A stretch of 5,034 nucleotides of DNA, taken from an uncultured Clostridia bacterium (GTDB lineage Bacteria > Bacillota > Clostridia > Oscillospirales > CAG-272). Positions 1 to 4,937 of this stretch are shown piece after piece. How positions within the stretch are numbered: position 1 is the stretch's first letter; every line of letters begins with the position of its first letter. Made by a program: the position numbers and the translations under genes. The notes beneath the pieces were generated by a model. That model did not search any database. It worked only from the letters and a program-made list of their open reading frames with translations, and had not been told where the DNA came from. Location: the NCBI GenBank assembly GCA_904502015.1, contig CAJGEA010000148.1, positions 1 to 5,034 of the forward strand. Direction: 5' to 3'.

Positions 1-2
1 AG

Positions 3-37
3 TTTCTGGTGGGGTGTGGGGTGAAACCCCGCAGAAA
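3..37 (-). terminator. possible terminator hairpin downstream of glnN
   Basis: Read on the minus strand, 7 bases after the glnN stop codon there is an outer inverted repeat TTTCTG (32-37) / CAGAAA (3-8) enclosing an inner 5-bp stem GGGGT (26-30) / ACCCC (18-22) with a 3-base loop. The position fits a transcription terminator for glnN. No U-run can be seen because only two bases remain before the window edge, so an intrinsic terminator is not demonstrated. It could equally be the edge of another dispersed repeat. Confidence 0.35.
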
Positions 38-43
38 TGCTCC

Positions 44-2143
44 TTACTGCTTATACGTCATCTCGCCGTAGGTGGGGAGGGGCCAGACGTCGGAGGCGAC
101 GAGGGTTTCCATCTCGTCCACGGGGGCGCGGAGGGCGGCCATGGCGGGCACGACAAGGTCGCGGAAGGCGCGGGCGACGGCGAGGGTGTCCCCTGCGGCG
201 GCGGCCTCTCGGTCGGCTTGGCGGAGGGCGGCGACGGCGTCGTAGGCGGCGGTATTGAGCTCCGAGAGGCGGGTGATCAGCTCGCGCTCCATGCGGATGG
301 CGGTGGGATCGTCGCACACCGTCAGCTTGGCGCGGGCGGCCTTGCCCAGCTTGGCAATGTAGTCCTCCACGGCGGGGATGATCTGGCGGCTGGCCATGAC
401 GATCATGGTCTGCGCCTCGATGTTGAGCACCTTGGCGTAGTTCTCCAGCAGGATCTCCTGACGCGCCTGCAGCTCCACGGGGGAGAGAATGCCGAAGCGG
501 GTAAAGAGAGCCACGTTCTTCTCGGCGGTCAGCGTCTCGCACGCCTCCACGGTGGTGCGGAGGTTGGAGAGTCCGCGGCGGGCGGCCTCGGCCGTCCACT
601 CGGCGGAGTAGCCGTTGCCGTTGAAGATGATGCGCTTGTGGGCGGCGAAGGTCTCCTTGATGACCTGCACGACTGCCGTCTGGAAGTTCTCGGCGCCCTC
701 CAGCTTGTCCGCCATGTCGGCAAGAACGCCGGCCACGGCGGTGTTGAGCATCACGTTGGGCATGGCGATGTTCTGGGACGAGCCGAGGGAGCGGAATTCA
801 AACTTGTTGCCCGTAAAGGCAATGGGGGAGGTGCGGTTGCGGTCGGTGGTGTCCTTGCGGAAGGTGGGGACCGAGGGGATACCGAGGTTCATGGTGGCGG
901 CGCTGTGGTCGGTGTATGCCACATCGCGCACGATGGAGTCAATGATCTCGTCCAGCTCCTCACCGAGGAACATGGAAATGATGGCGGGGGGCGCCTCGTA
1001 GCCGCCGAGACGGTGGTCGTTACCGGGATAGGCGACCGAGAGGCGGAGCAGATCCTGATACTCGTCCACGGCGCGCACGATGGCGGCGAGGAAGAAGAGG
1101 AATCGGGTGTTCTCACGCGGCGTCTTGCCGGGGTCGATGAGGTTCTTGCCGCTGTCGGTGGTCAGCGACCAGTTGTTGTGCTTACCCGAGCCGTTCACGC
1201 CCGCGTAGGGCTTCTCGTGGAGCAGGCAGACGAGGCCGTGTCGCTCGGCGACGAGGCGCATATATTCCATAGTCAGCAGGTTCTGATCCACCGCCATGTT
1301 GGTGGTGGCGTAGATGGGAGCCAGCTCGTGCTGAGCGGGGGCAGCCTCGTTGTGCTCGGTCTTGGCGTTGATGCCCAGCTTCCACAGCTCCTCGTCCAGC
1401 TCGTCCATGAAGGCGGCGACCTTGGGCTTGATGGGGCCGAAGTAGTGGTCGTCCATCTCCTGACCCTTGGGGGCGGGCGCGCCGAACAGGGTGCGGCCGC
1501 AGTAAATCAGATCCTTGCGCTGCTCGTAGTAGTCCTTGTTGACAAGGAAATATTCCTGCTCTGCGCCTACCGTGGTGGTCACGCGGCGGGTGGTGCGGTC
1601 ACCGAACAGACGCAGGATGCGCAGGCACTGCTCGCTGATGGCGTCCATGGAGCGGAGCAGGGGGGTCTTGGTGTCCAGCGCCTCGCCCGTGTAGGAGCAG
1701 AAAGCGGTGGGGATGTAGAGAGTGCCGTCCTTGACGAAGGCGTAGGAGGCGGGGTCCCACGCGGTGTAGCCGCGTGCCTCGAAGGTGGCGCGCAGGCCGC
1801 CCGAGGGGAAGGAGGAGGCGTCGGGCTCACCGCGGATGAGCTCCTTGCCCGAGAACTCCATGACCACCTTGTCGCCCGCGAGGGGAGCGATGAAGGCGTC
1901 GTGCTTCTCGGCGGTCACGCCCGTGAGGGGCTGGAACCAGTGGGTGTAATGGGTCGCGCCCTTTTCCAGCGCCCAGTCCTTCATGGCGTTGGCGACCACG
2001 TCGGCGATGGAGGCATCAATGGTGCGCCCCGTGGCGATGGTCTTGGTCAGGGATTTGTAGACCTCTTTGGGCAGGCGCTGGCGCATGACGTCGTCATTGA
2101 AGACCATGCTGCCAAAGAGCTCGGGAACGTGCTTGTTCGACAT
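44..2143 (-). CDS. glnN: glutamine synthetase type III (GSIII)
   Basis: This gene encodes a 699-residue cytoplasmic enzyme that makes glutamine from glutamate, ammonium and ATP; the GSIII family works as a large homododecamer. The full length matches the usual roughly 700-730 residues. Visible landmarks are the N-terminal family signature FGSMVFND (10-17), THWFQPLTG (67-75), the metal/ATP-site block GAEQEYFLV (193-201) with E195 and E197, NEAAPAQHELAPIY (265-278), the HEKPYAGVNGSGKHNNWS segment (309-326), NKFEFRSLGSSQN (446-458), and a long helical C-terminal part (about 470-699) that is typical of GSIII and absent from the shorter GSI. The ATG start is supported by AGAAAGGA (2152-2159) with 8 bases to the start codon, and by the signature lying at the expected distance from the N terminus. 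It follows azlD on the same strand after 264 non-coding bases filled by a palindromic repeat, so it is probably transcribed separately. No PII, ammonium transporter or nitrogen regulator gene is in the window. Identification is very secure. Confidence 0.97.
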   Translation of the reverse strand: MSNKHVPELFGSMVFNDDVMRQRLPKEVYKSLTKTIATGRTIDASIADVVANAMKDWALEKGATHYTHWFQPLTGVTAEKHDAFIAPLAGDKVVMEFSGKELIRGEPDASSFPSGGLRATFEARGYTAWDPASYAFVKDGTLYIPTAFCSYTGEALDTKTPLLRSMDAISEQCLRILRLFGDRTTRRVTTTVGAEQEYFLVNKDYYEQRKDLIYCGRTLFGAPAPKGQEMDDHYFGPIKPKVAAFMDELDEELWKLGINAKTEHNEAAPAQHELAPIYATTNMAVDQNLLTMEYMRLVAERHGLVCLLHEKPYAGVNGSGKHNNWSLTTDSGKNLIDPGKTPRENTRFLFFLAAIVRAVDEYQDLLRLSVAYPGNDHRLGGYEAPPAIISMFLGEELDEIIDSIVRDVAYTDHSAATMNLGIPSVPTFRKDTTDRNRTSPIAFTGNKFEFRSLGSSQNIAMPNVMLNTAVAGVLADMADKLEGAENFQTAVVQVIKETFAAHKRIIFNGNGYSAEWTAEAARRGLSNLRTTVEACETLTAEKNVALFTRFGILSPVELQARQEILLENYAKVLNIEAQTMIVMASRQIIPAVEDYIAKLGKAARAKLTVCDDPTAIRMERELITRLSELNTAAYDAVAALRQADREAAAAGDTLAVARAFRDLVVPAMAALRAPVDEMETLVASDVWPLPTYGEMTYKQ

Positions 2144-2159
2144 GGGATATATCCTTTCT

Positions 2160-2190
2160 CTGCCACGCGGGCAGGCTCTGCCACAGGCAG
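2160..2190 (-). promoter_or_regulatory. structured glnN leader with alternating complementary pentamers
   Basis: On the minus strand the leader directly before the glnN Shine-Dalgarno reads CTGCC (2186-2190), TGT, GGCAG (2178-2182), AGC, CTGCC (2170-2174), CGCGT, GGCAG (2160-2164), then AGAAAGGA. Segments 1 and 3 are each complementary to 2 and 4. The RNA can therefore form two small hairpins (1:2 and 3:4), or a middle hairpin (2:3), alone or enclosed by 1:4. The last segment abuts the ribosome-binding site. The pairing is seen directly; a regulatory role (attenuation or translation control) is inference. It does not match a riboswitch class that I recognise. It could also be a simple tandem duplication of a 16-18-base unit. 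Confidence 0.4.
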
Positions 2191-2250
2191 GGACGAAATC
2201 GTATGGGGTAACGTGACCAACCAGAAGGTTGATTTCTAACTAATAAGTAA

Positions 2251-2355
2251 GGGTCATCCTGAGCGATGCCGCGAAGCGGCGAGTCGAAGGATCACGTGAT
2301 GGGAAGGAGATCCTTCGACTCGCGGTGCTTTGCACCGCATCGCTCAGGATGACCC
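2251..2355. repeat. 105-bp compound palindromic dispersed repeat, copy 1
   Basis: A perfect 18-bp terminal inverted repeat (GGGTCATCCTGAGCGATG at 2251-2268, its complement at 2338-2355) encloses three further perfect inverted repeats. These are a left arm GCCGC-GAA-GCGGC (2268-2280), a central stem of 13 bp (GAGTCGAAGGATC at 2281-2293 with its complement at 2309-2321, 15-base loop), and a right arm GCGGTGC-TTT-GCACCGC (2322-2338). As single-stranded DNA or RNA it would fold into a four-helix cruciform. It fills the gap between azlD and glnN and does not touch either gene. It has no coding potential, and no target-site duplication is evident. A related copy lies at 4938-5034. Repeats of this general look (TCATTCTGAGCG...CGAAGAATC ends) are common between genes in gut Firmicutes genomes. 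Mobility, if any, would need a transposase supplied elsewhere; it could also act as a transcript barrier. Confidence 0.9.
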
Positions 2356-2375
2356 GCTTTCTGATAGGGTGGTTT

Positions 2376-2387
2376 GCTCGGGATGAC
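2376..2387. repeat. solo end-fragment of the palindromic repeat family
   Basis: GCTCGGGATGAC matches GCTCAGGATGAC from the right end of the neighbouring palindrome (2342-2353) at 11 of 12 bases, in the same orientation, 34 bp further on. It lies between the repeat and the end of azlD. It is best explained as a decayed remnant of an older copy or of a partial duplication. It is too short to be certain. Confidence 0.4.
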
Positions 2388-2407
2388 GGGTAATTTTTAT
2401 GTGAATT

Positions 2408-2797
2408 TCATATAAAAGCGGGCACCATCGGCAGCAGGTAGACCATTACCAGATCCACAGCCAGCGCCGTGCCAGACGCGCCGAGGGCGACGGTGAGCAG
2501 GGAGCGGTTGCAGAAGGCGAGGATCAGGGCGACCGCCGTGCCGCCGATGGCCGAGGGGAGGGATCCCGTGGCGTAGAACACCGAGGGGAAGGTCATCGCG
2601 CCCAAGACGGCGTAGGGGACGTAGCACAGAAAGCTGCGGAAGAAGGTGGACTTGATCTCGCGACGGAAGAGGGTGAAGGGAAGCATGCGGATAAGGTAGG
2701 TCATGCCCGCCATCACGAGAATATAGAGAGCCAGCCGCCCGACGGTGGGCAGGGGCGTATCGACCGCAAACACGGCGGTTGCGTTGGATAGCATCAT
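2408..2797 (-). CDS. azlD: AzlD-family branched-chain amino acid export subunit
   Basis: This gene encodes a 129-residue hydrophobic membrane protein, the small partner of AzlC (YgaH in the E. coli YgaZH pair). Together they form a cytoplasmic-membrane exporter for branched-chain amino acids and related compounds. Family features seen are the early membrane segment followed by TYLIRMLPF (33-41), the RSFLCYVPYAVLGAMTFP block (54-71), and two further hydrophobic stretches at about 82-96 and 99-122. It is slightly longer than the usual 100-110 residues because of an N-terminal extension before about residue 18. The start ATG overlaps the azlC stop codon as ATGA (2794-2797), and a strong GGAGG (2805-2809) lies 7 bases upstream inside azlC, so translation is coupled. 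A second ATG follows immediately and is an equally possible start. The exact substrate cannot be read from sequence. Confidence 0.93.
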   Translation of the reverse strand: MMLSNATAVFAVDTPLPTVGRLALYILVMAGMTYLIRMLPFTLFRREIKSTFFRSFLCYVPYAVLGAMTFPSVFYATGSLPSAIGGTAVALILAFCNRSLLTVALGASGTALAVDLVMVYLLPMVPAFI

Positions 2798-3525
2798 GCC
2801 GCCACCTCCCCTTCGGTGGACTCATGGGGCGCGGGGACGGGGAAGAACACCGCCGCCAGCACCGAGGCGACCACCGCGCTGATGATGAGGGCAAAGCCGC
2901 CCGACAGGAAATCAAAGAGCGGAACGTAGTAGAAAATGCAGGAAAGCGCCACTGCGGTGCAGACCGCAAACAGCACCCCGCGCTCGCGGCGGGCGGGGGG
3001 GATGATGATGGCGATGAACATCCCGTAGAGCATCAGCCCCAGCGAGTTTCGTACCATGTCGGGGAGTATTGCGCCCGCGAGCGCGCCCAGCGCCGTGCCT
3101 ACTGTCCAGCCGATATAGGGGGCGGTGGAGAGGCCCGCGAAGTAGTTGCGCCCCACCCGCTCGGACTTGGTGGATGCTACCGCGAAGATCTCGTCGGTGA
3201 TGAAGCAGGAGAGCAGCATGCGCCACGGGGTGGCAAAGCTCTTGTCCAGCCTCTGGGAGAGGGACAGCGCCATGAGGGAGTAGCGGACGTTGATGACGAG
3301 CTGAGTCAGCGCCATCTCCACCATGCCGCCCCCCGCGAGGATGATGCCAAGCCCCGCGAGCTGGCCCGCCGAGGTGAGGTTGGTCATGGATATGAGAATG
3401 GCGATGAGGGGGGAGAGGCCGCCTGCCACCACCGCGATGCCAAAGCCGAAGGATACCGACAGGTAGCCAAGGCCGATGGGCACGCCGTCGCGCAGGCCCT
3501 CCTTGTATGTGTAAAATTGTTTCAT
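2794..3525 (-). CDS. azlC: AzlC-family branched-chain amino acid exporter, large subunit
   Basis: This gene encodes a 243-residue polytopic membrane protein of the AzlC/YgaZ family, the large subunit of the AzlCD exporter. B. subtilis AzlCD and E. coli YgaZH are the characterised relatives. Family landmarks are the N-terminal GLRDGVPIGLGYLSVSFGFG (10-29), TNLTSAGQLAG (48-58, the counterpart of the family's AGAxQF motif), VINVRYSLMALSLS (77-90), FITDEIFAVAS (108-118), YIGWTVGTALGAL (137-149) and C-terminal hydrophobic stretches at about 160-176, 183-200 and 208-230. The start chosen is ATG at 3523-3525, with GGAG 6 bases upstream, because the family N terminus begins there. An in-frame TTG at 3604-3606 would add 27 residues, but it lies inside the -35 box of the promoter and so is not in the transcript. 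The gene leads the azlCD operon and is divergent from rsgA. Regulation is unknown; no lrp-type regulator gene is present here. Confidence 0.95.
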   Translation of the reverse strand: MKQFYTYKEGLRDGVPIGLGYLSVSFGFGIAVVAGGLSPLIAILISMTNLTSAGQLAGLGIILAGGGMVEMALTQLVINVRYSLMALSLSQRLDKSFATPWRMLLSCFITDEIFAVASTKSERVGRNYFAGLSTAPYIGWTVGTALGALAGAILPDMVRNSLGLMLYGMFIAIIIPPARRERGVLFAVCTAVALSCIFYYVPLFDFLSGGFALIISAVVASVLAAVFFPVPAPHESTEGEVAA

Positions 3526-3531
3526 GGGAAG

Positions 3532-3535
3532 CTCC
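3532..3535 (-). promoter_or_regulatory. ribosome binding site deciding the azlC start
   Basis: GGAG on the minus strand lies 6 bases before the ATG at 3523-3525. It favours this start over the upstream in-frame TTG (3604-3606) and ATG (3577-3579), neither of which can be used by a transcript starting near 3571. Confidence 0.65.
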
Positions 3536-3577
3536 GTTCGTGGGAGATTGAGGTAGGCACACCTCTTGCATTCTACC

Positions 3578-3606
3578 ATTATACCGCAAAACTGTCCGCC
3601 TTGCAA
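3578..3606 (-). promoter_or_regulatory. sigma-A type promoter of azlCD
   Basis: On the minus strand, -35 TTGCAA (3601-3606, 4 of 6 consensus) is followed by a 17-base spacer and a perfect -10 TATAAT (3578-3583). Transcription would start near 3571, giving a leader of about 45 bases before azlC. The spacer contains TTTTGCGG, which is mirrored on the other strand at 3632-3639, so a regulator could act here. Confidence 0.85.
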
Positions 3607-3616
3607 GACCCGCGAG

Positions 3617-3637
3617 GCAAAAAATGCAATTTTTTGC
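3617..3637. repeat. A/T-tract inverted repeat in the divergent promoter region
   Basis: GCAAAAAA (3617-3624) and TTTTTTGC (3630-3637) form a perfect 8-bp inverted repeat around a 5-base TGCAA centre. It sits between the two divergent promoters. Read on either strand it could be a weak hairpin with little U-tail, a curved A-tract element upstream of both promoters (an UP-like element), or a regulator site. The symmetry is seen; the role is not known. Confidence 0.5.
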
Positions 3638-3668
3638 GGTAGAAAAGGAAGTTTCTGCGCAATTCCAC

Positions 3669-3697
3669 TTTACAAAATGCGGTTTTTCGGGTATGAT
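3669..3697 (+). promoter_or_regulatory. sigma-A type promoter of rsgA
   Basis: -35 TTTACA (3669-3674, 5 of 6 consensus) is followed by a 17-base spacer and -10 TATGAT (3692-3697, 5 of 6), with an A/T-rich discriminator. Transcription would start near 3704, giving a leader of about 34 bases. The ribosome-binding site AAGGA (3727-3731) lies 6 bases before the rsgA ATG. Confidence 0.85.
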
Positions 3698-3737
3698 ATA
3701 AATATAAGTGATACATACAACAAGATAAGGAATCAAC

Positions 3738-4769
3738 ATGACCTACACCCAAACAGGACGCATTATCAAAATGACAGGCGGTCTCTACACCGTGCGACTC
3801 GATTGCACTTCTGACACCCCCACCCCGCTTGACGGGATCCCGTTAGACGGGACGCCCTTGGACGGGCAGACCGTGGAATGCCGCGCGCGCGGCAGCTTCC
3901 GCCACGAGCATACCTCCCCCCTCGTGGGCGACCGCGTGACGGTGCAGTATGACCACACCTCCTTCGTCACAGACGGGGAGGGGCATGCCGTGCCCAGCGC
4001 TGACCGCACGGGGCTCATGATCGCGGGGATTCTGCCCCGCCGCAACAGCCTCATCCGTCCCCCGTTGGCCAACGTAGACGTGATGCTGGTGGTGATCGCC
4101 GCCGCATCCCCCGACCCCGATATTCCCACCATTGACAAGCTCTTGTCCATCCTGGAGTTCAACCGCATCGAGCCCGTGATCGTCATTGGCAAGAGCGAGC
4201 TGGATGCGGAAAGCGCGACCTCTCTCGCCGCCCTCTACGGAGGCGCGGGCTACCGCACCTTCGTGCTGAGCTGTCACACGGGCGAGGGCGTGGAGGACTT
4301 CTCCCGCTTTGCCCATACCGAGCTCTGCGGCAAGATCACCTCGGTCGCGGGCGCGTCGGGCGCGGGCAAATCCACCTTGCTCAATACCGTTTTCTCGGCG
4401 CTGAACCTCGTGACGGGGAATATCAGCGAGAAGATCGGGCGGGGCAAGAACACCACCCGCCACACCGAGCTCTTTGATCTGCCCTGCGAGGGTGGCAATC
4501 CTGCCGAGCGGGGCTACATTGCCGACACAGCGGGATTTTCACTTCTGGATTTCGAGCGGTTCGATTTCTTTGACCTCGACGACCTCGCCGCCACCTTCCG
4601 TGAGTTCCGTCCCCTGCTGGACGGCTGCCGCTACACCGACTGTACCCACACCACCGACGAGGGTTGTGCCATCGTCGCCGCCGTGCGGGACGGCCGCATC
4701 GCCCCTTCCCGCCATGCCTCCTACCGCGAGCTCTACACCACCCTCAAGGAAAAGAAGAGGTGGAAGTGA
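3738..4769 (+). CDS. rsgA: ribosome small-subunit-dependent GTPase RsgA
   Basis: This gene encodes a 343-residue circularly permuted GTPase (RsgA/YjeQ/YloQ) that binds the 30S subunit during late assembly and hydrolyses GTP. Domains in order are an N-terminal OB fold (about 1-95, with SPLVGDRVTV at 60-69), then the permuted G domain, with RRNSLIRPPLANVD (101-114), the G4 position GKSE (151-154), G5-like SCHTGEG (178-184), P-loop GASGAGKST (205-213), switch I RGKNTTRHT (235-243) with the expected catalytic His at 242, and G3 DTAGF (263-267). Last comes the zinc-binding motif C297-x4-C302-x-H304-x5-C310 with a C-terminal helix. Oddities: the usual N/T-K-x-D of G4 is GKSE, and three tandem PLDG repeats (30-44) are inserted in the OB fold, which partly explains why it is longer than the roughly 290-300 residues usual in Firmicutes. 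The ATG start is supported by AAGGA, by the promoter, and by the typical GRIIKMTGGLYTV start. No rpe follows immediately, unlike in many Firmicutes. Confidence 0.96.
   Translation: MTYTQTGRIIKMTGGLYTVRLDCTSDTPTPLDGIPLDGTPLDGQTVECRARGSFRHEHTSPLVGDRVTVQYDHTSFVTDGEGHAVPSADRTGLMIAGILPRRNSLIRPPLANVDVMLVVIAAASPDPDIPTIDKLLSILEFNRIEPVIVIGKSELDAESATSLAALYGGAGYRTFVLSCHTGEGVEDFSRFAHTELCGKITSVAGASGAGKSTLLNTVFSALNLVTGNISEKIGRGKNTTRHTELFDLPCEGGNPAERGYIADTAGFSLLDFERFDFFDLDDLAATFREFRPLLDGCRYTDCTHTTDEGCAIVAAVRDGRIAPSRHASYRELYTTLKEKKRWK
3825..3869 (+). repeat. in-frame 15-bp tandem repeat (three units) within rsgA
   Basis: Three consecutive 15-bp units encode PLDGI, PLDGT and PLDGQ (residues 30-44). The DNA units share most bases but have different synonymous codons (CTT/TTA/TTG for Leu). 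They have therefore diverged at the DNA level while the peptide PLDG is kept. The reading frame is preserved. Confidence 0.8.
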
Positions 4770-4791
4770 ACCGGTATTCGATTGTAAGGTT

Positions 4792-4811
4792 TTCAAATTT
4801 GGATTTATCGG
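4792..4811 (+). repeat. short direct repeat, copy A
   Basis: TTCAAATTTGGATTTATCGG begins 22 bases after the rsgA stop and matches copy B (4894-4913) at 19 of 20 bases. It contains the palindrome CAAATTTG. Downstream lie hairpins CCACC-TGC-GGTGG (4812-4824) and TGGGT/ACCCA (4841-4857), then GCC. Copy B is followed by a similar TGGGT/ACCCA hairpin, so the real repeat is longer and copy A carries about 29 extra bases. There is no coding potential. Confidence 0.75.
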
Positions 4812-4832
4812 CCACCTGCGGTGGGGCTTTGG

Positions 4833-4872
4833 ATCGGGGATGGGTAGCATAAACCCAGCCATCTCACCCGAT
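4833..4872 (+). other. inverted repeat / possible hairpin downstream of rsgA
   Basis: ATCGGG (4833-4838) plus GATGG (4839-4843) can pair with CCATC (4859-4863) and CCCGAT (4867-4872), giving an 11-bp stem with a 3-base TCA bulge and a 15-base loop. An alternative inner hairpin, TGGGT/ACCCA (4841-4857), competes with it. There is no T-run after it, so it is not a standard intrinsic terminator. It might still protect the rsgA transcript end, or belong to the repeat around it. Confidence 0.35.
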
Positions 4873-4893
4873 GGGATGCCCTACGGGCGGATC

Positions 4894-4913
4894 TTCAAAT
4901 TTGGATTTGTCGG
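4894..4913 (+). repeat. short direct repeat, copy B
   Basis: TTCAAATTTGGATTTGTCGG repeats copy A 102 bases downstream with one change. It is followed directly by TGGGT-TTGAT-ACCCA (4914-4928) and then AGCC. It is preceded by a small hairpin GCCC-TAC-GGGC (4878-4888). The pair of repeats brackets the non-coding stretch after rsgA. Confidence 0.75.
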
Positions 4914-4937
4914 TGGGTTTGATACCCAAGCCTTAAC

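Noticed and set aside
2165..2230. sigma-54 or sigma-A promoter for glnN
   Set aside because: TGGCAG...TGC has the wrong GG-GC spacing for sigma-54. The best sigma-A guess (TACGAT with TTCTGG 17 bases upstream) is too weak. The small inverted repeat CAACC-AGAA-GGTTG (2218-2231) is too short to call an operator.
14..2239. 741-codon open frame on the plus strand opposite glnN
   Set aside because: It is a mirror of glnN codon bias in GC-rich DNA. The translation is Gly/Val/His/Glu-rich without any recognisable domain, and the opposite strand encodes an unmistakable full-length GSIII.
2251..2355. cloverleaf resembling a tRNA
   Set aside because: The arms have 3-base loops, there is no anticodon or T-loop sequence, and a homologous palindrome lies elsewhere in the window.
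2779..3642. 287-codon plus-strand frame opposite azlC
   Set aside because: The composition is dominated by Gly, Glu, Ala, His and Arg with no motif, and the minus strand carries clear AzlC family motifs. It also runs through both azlC promoter boxes.
2912..3739. 275-codon minus-strand frame overlapping azlC and the rsgA promoter
   Set aside because: It is an out-of-frame shadow, rich in His, Arg and Pro, that would start within rsgA and cross the promoter region.
3843..4463. 206-codon minus-strand frame opposite rsgA
   Set aside because: It is a shadow of the rsgA frame with no domain signature; rsgA motifs are continuous through this interval.
4664..4852. 62-codon plus-strand frame overlapping the end of rsgA
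   Set aside because: It is out of frame with rsgA for most of its length, has no clear ribosome-binding site, and ends in repeat sequence.
4792..4913. CRISPR-like spacing of two 20-bp repeats
   Set aside because: There are only two units, the spacer is about 80 bases and itself structured, and no cas gene is present.
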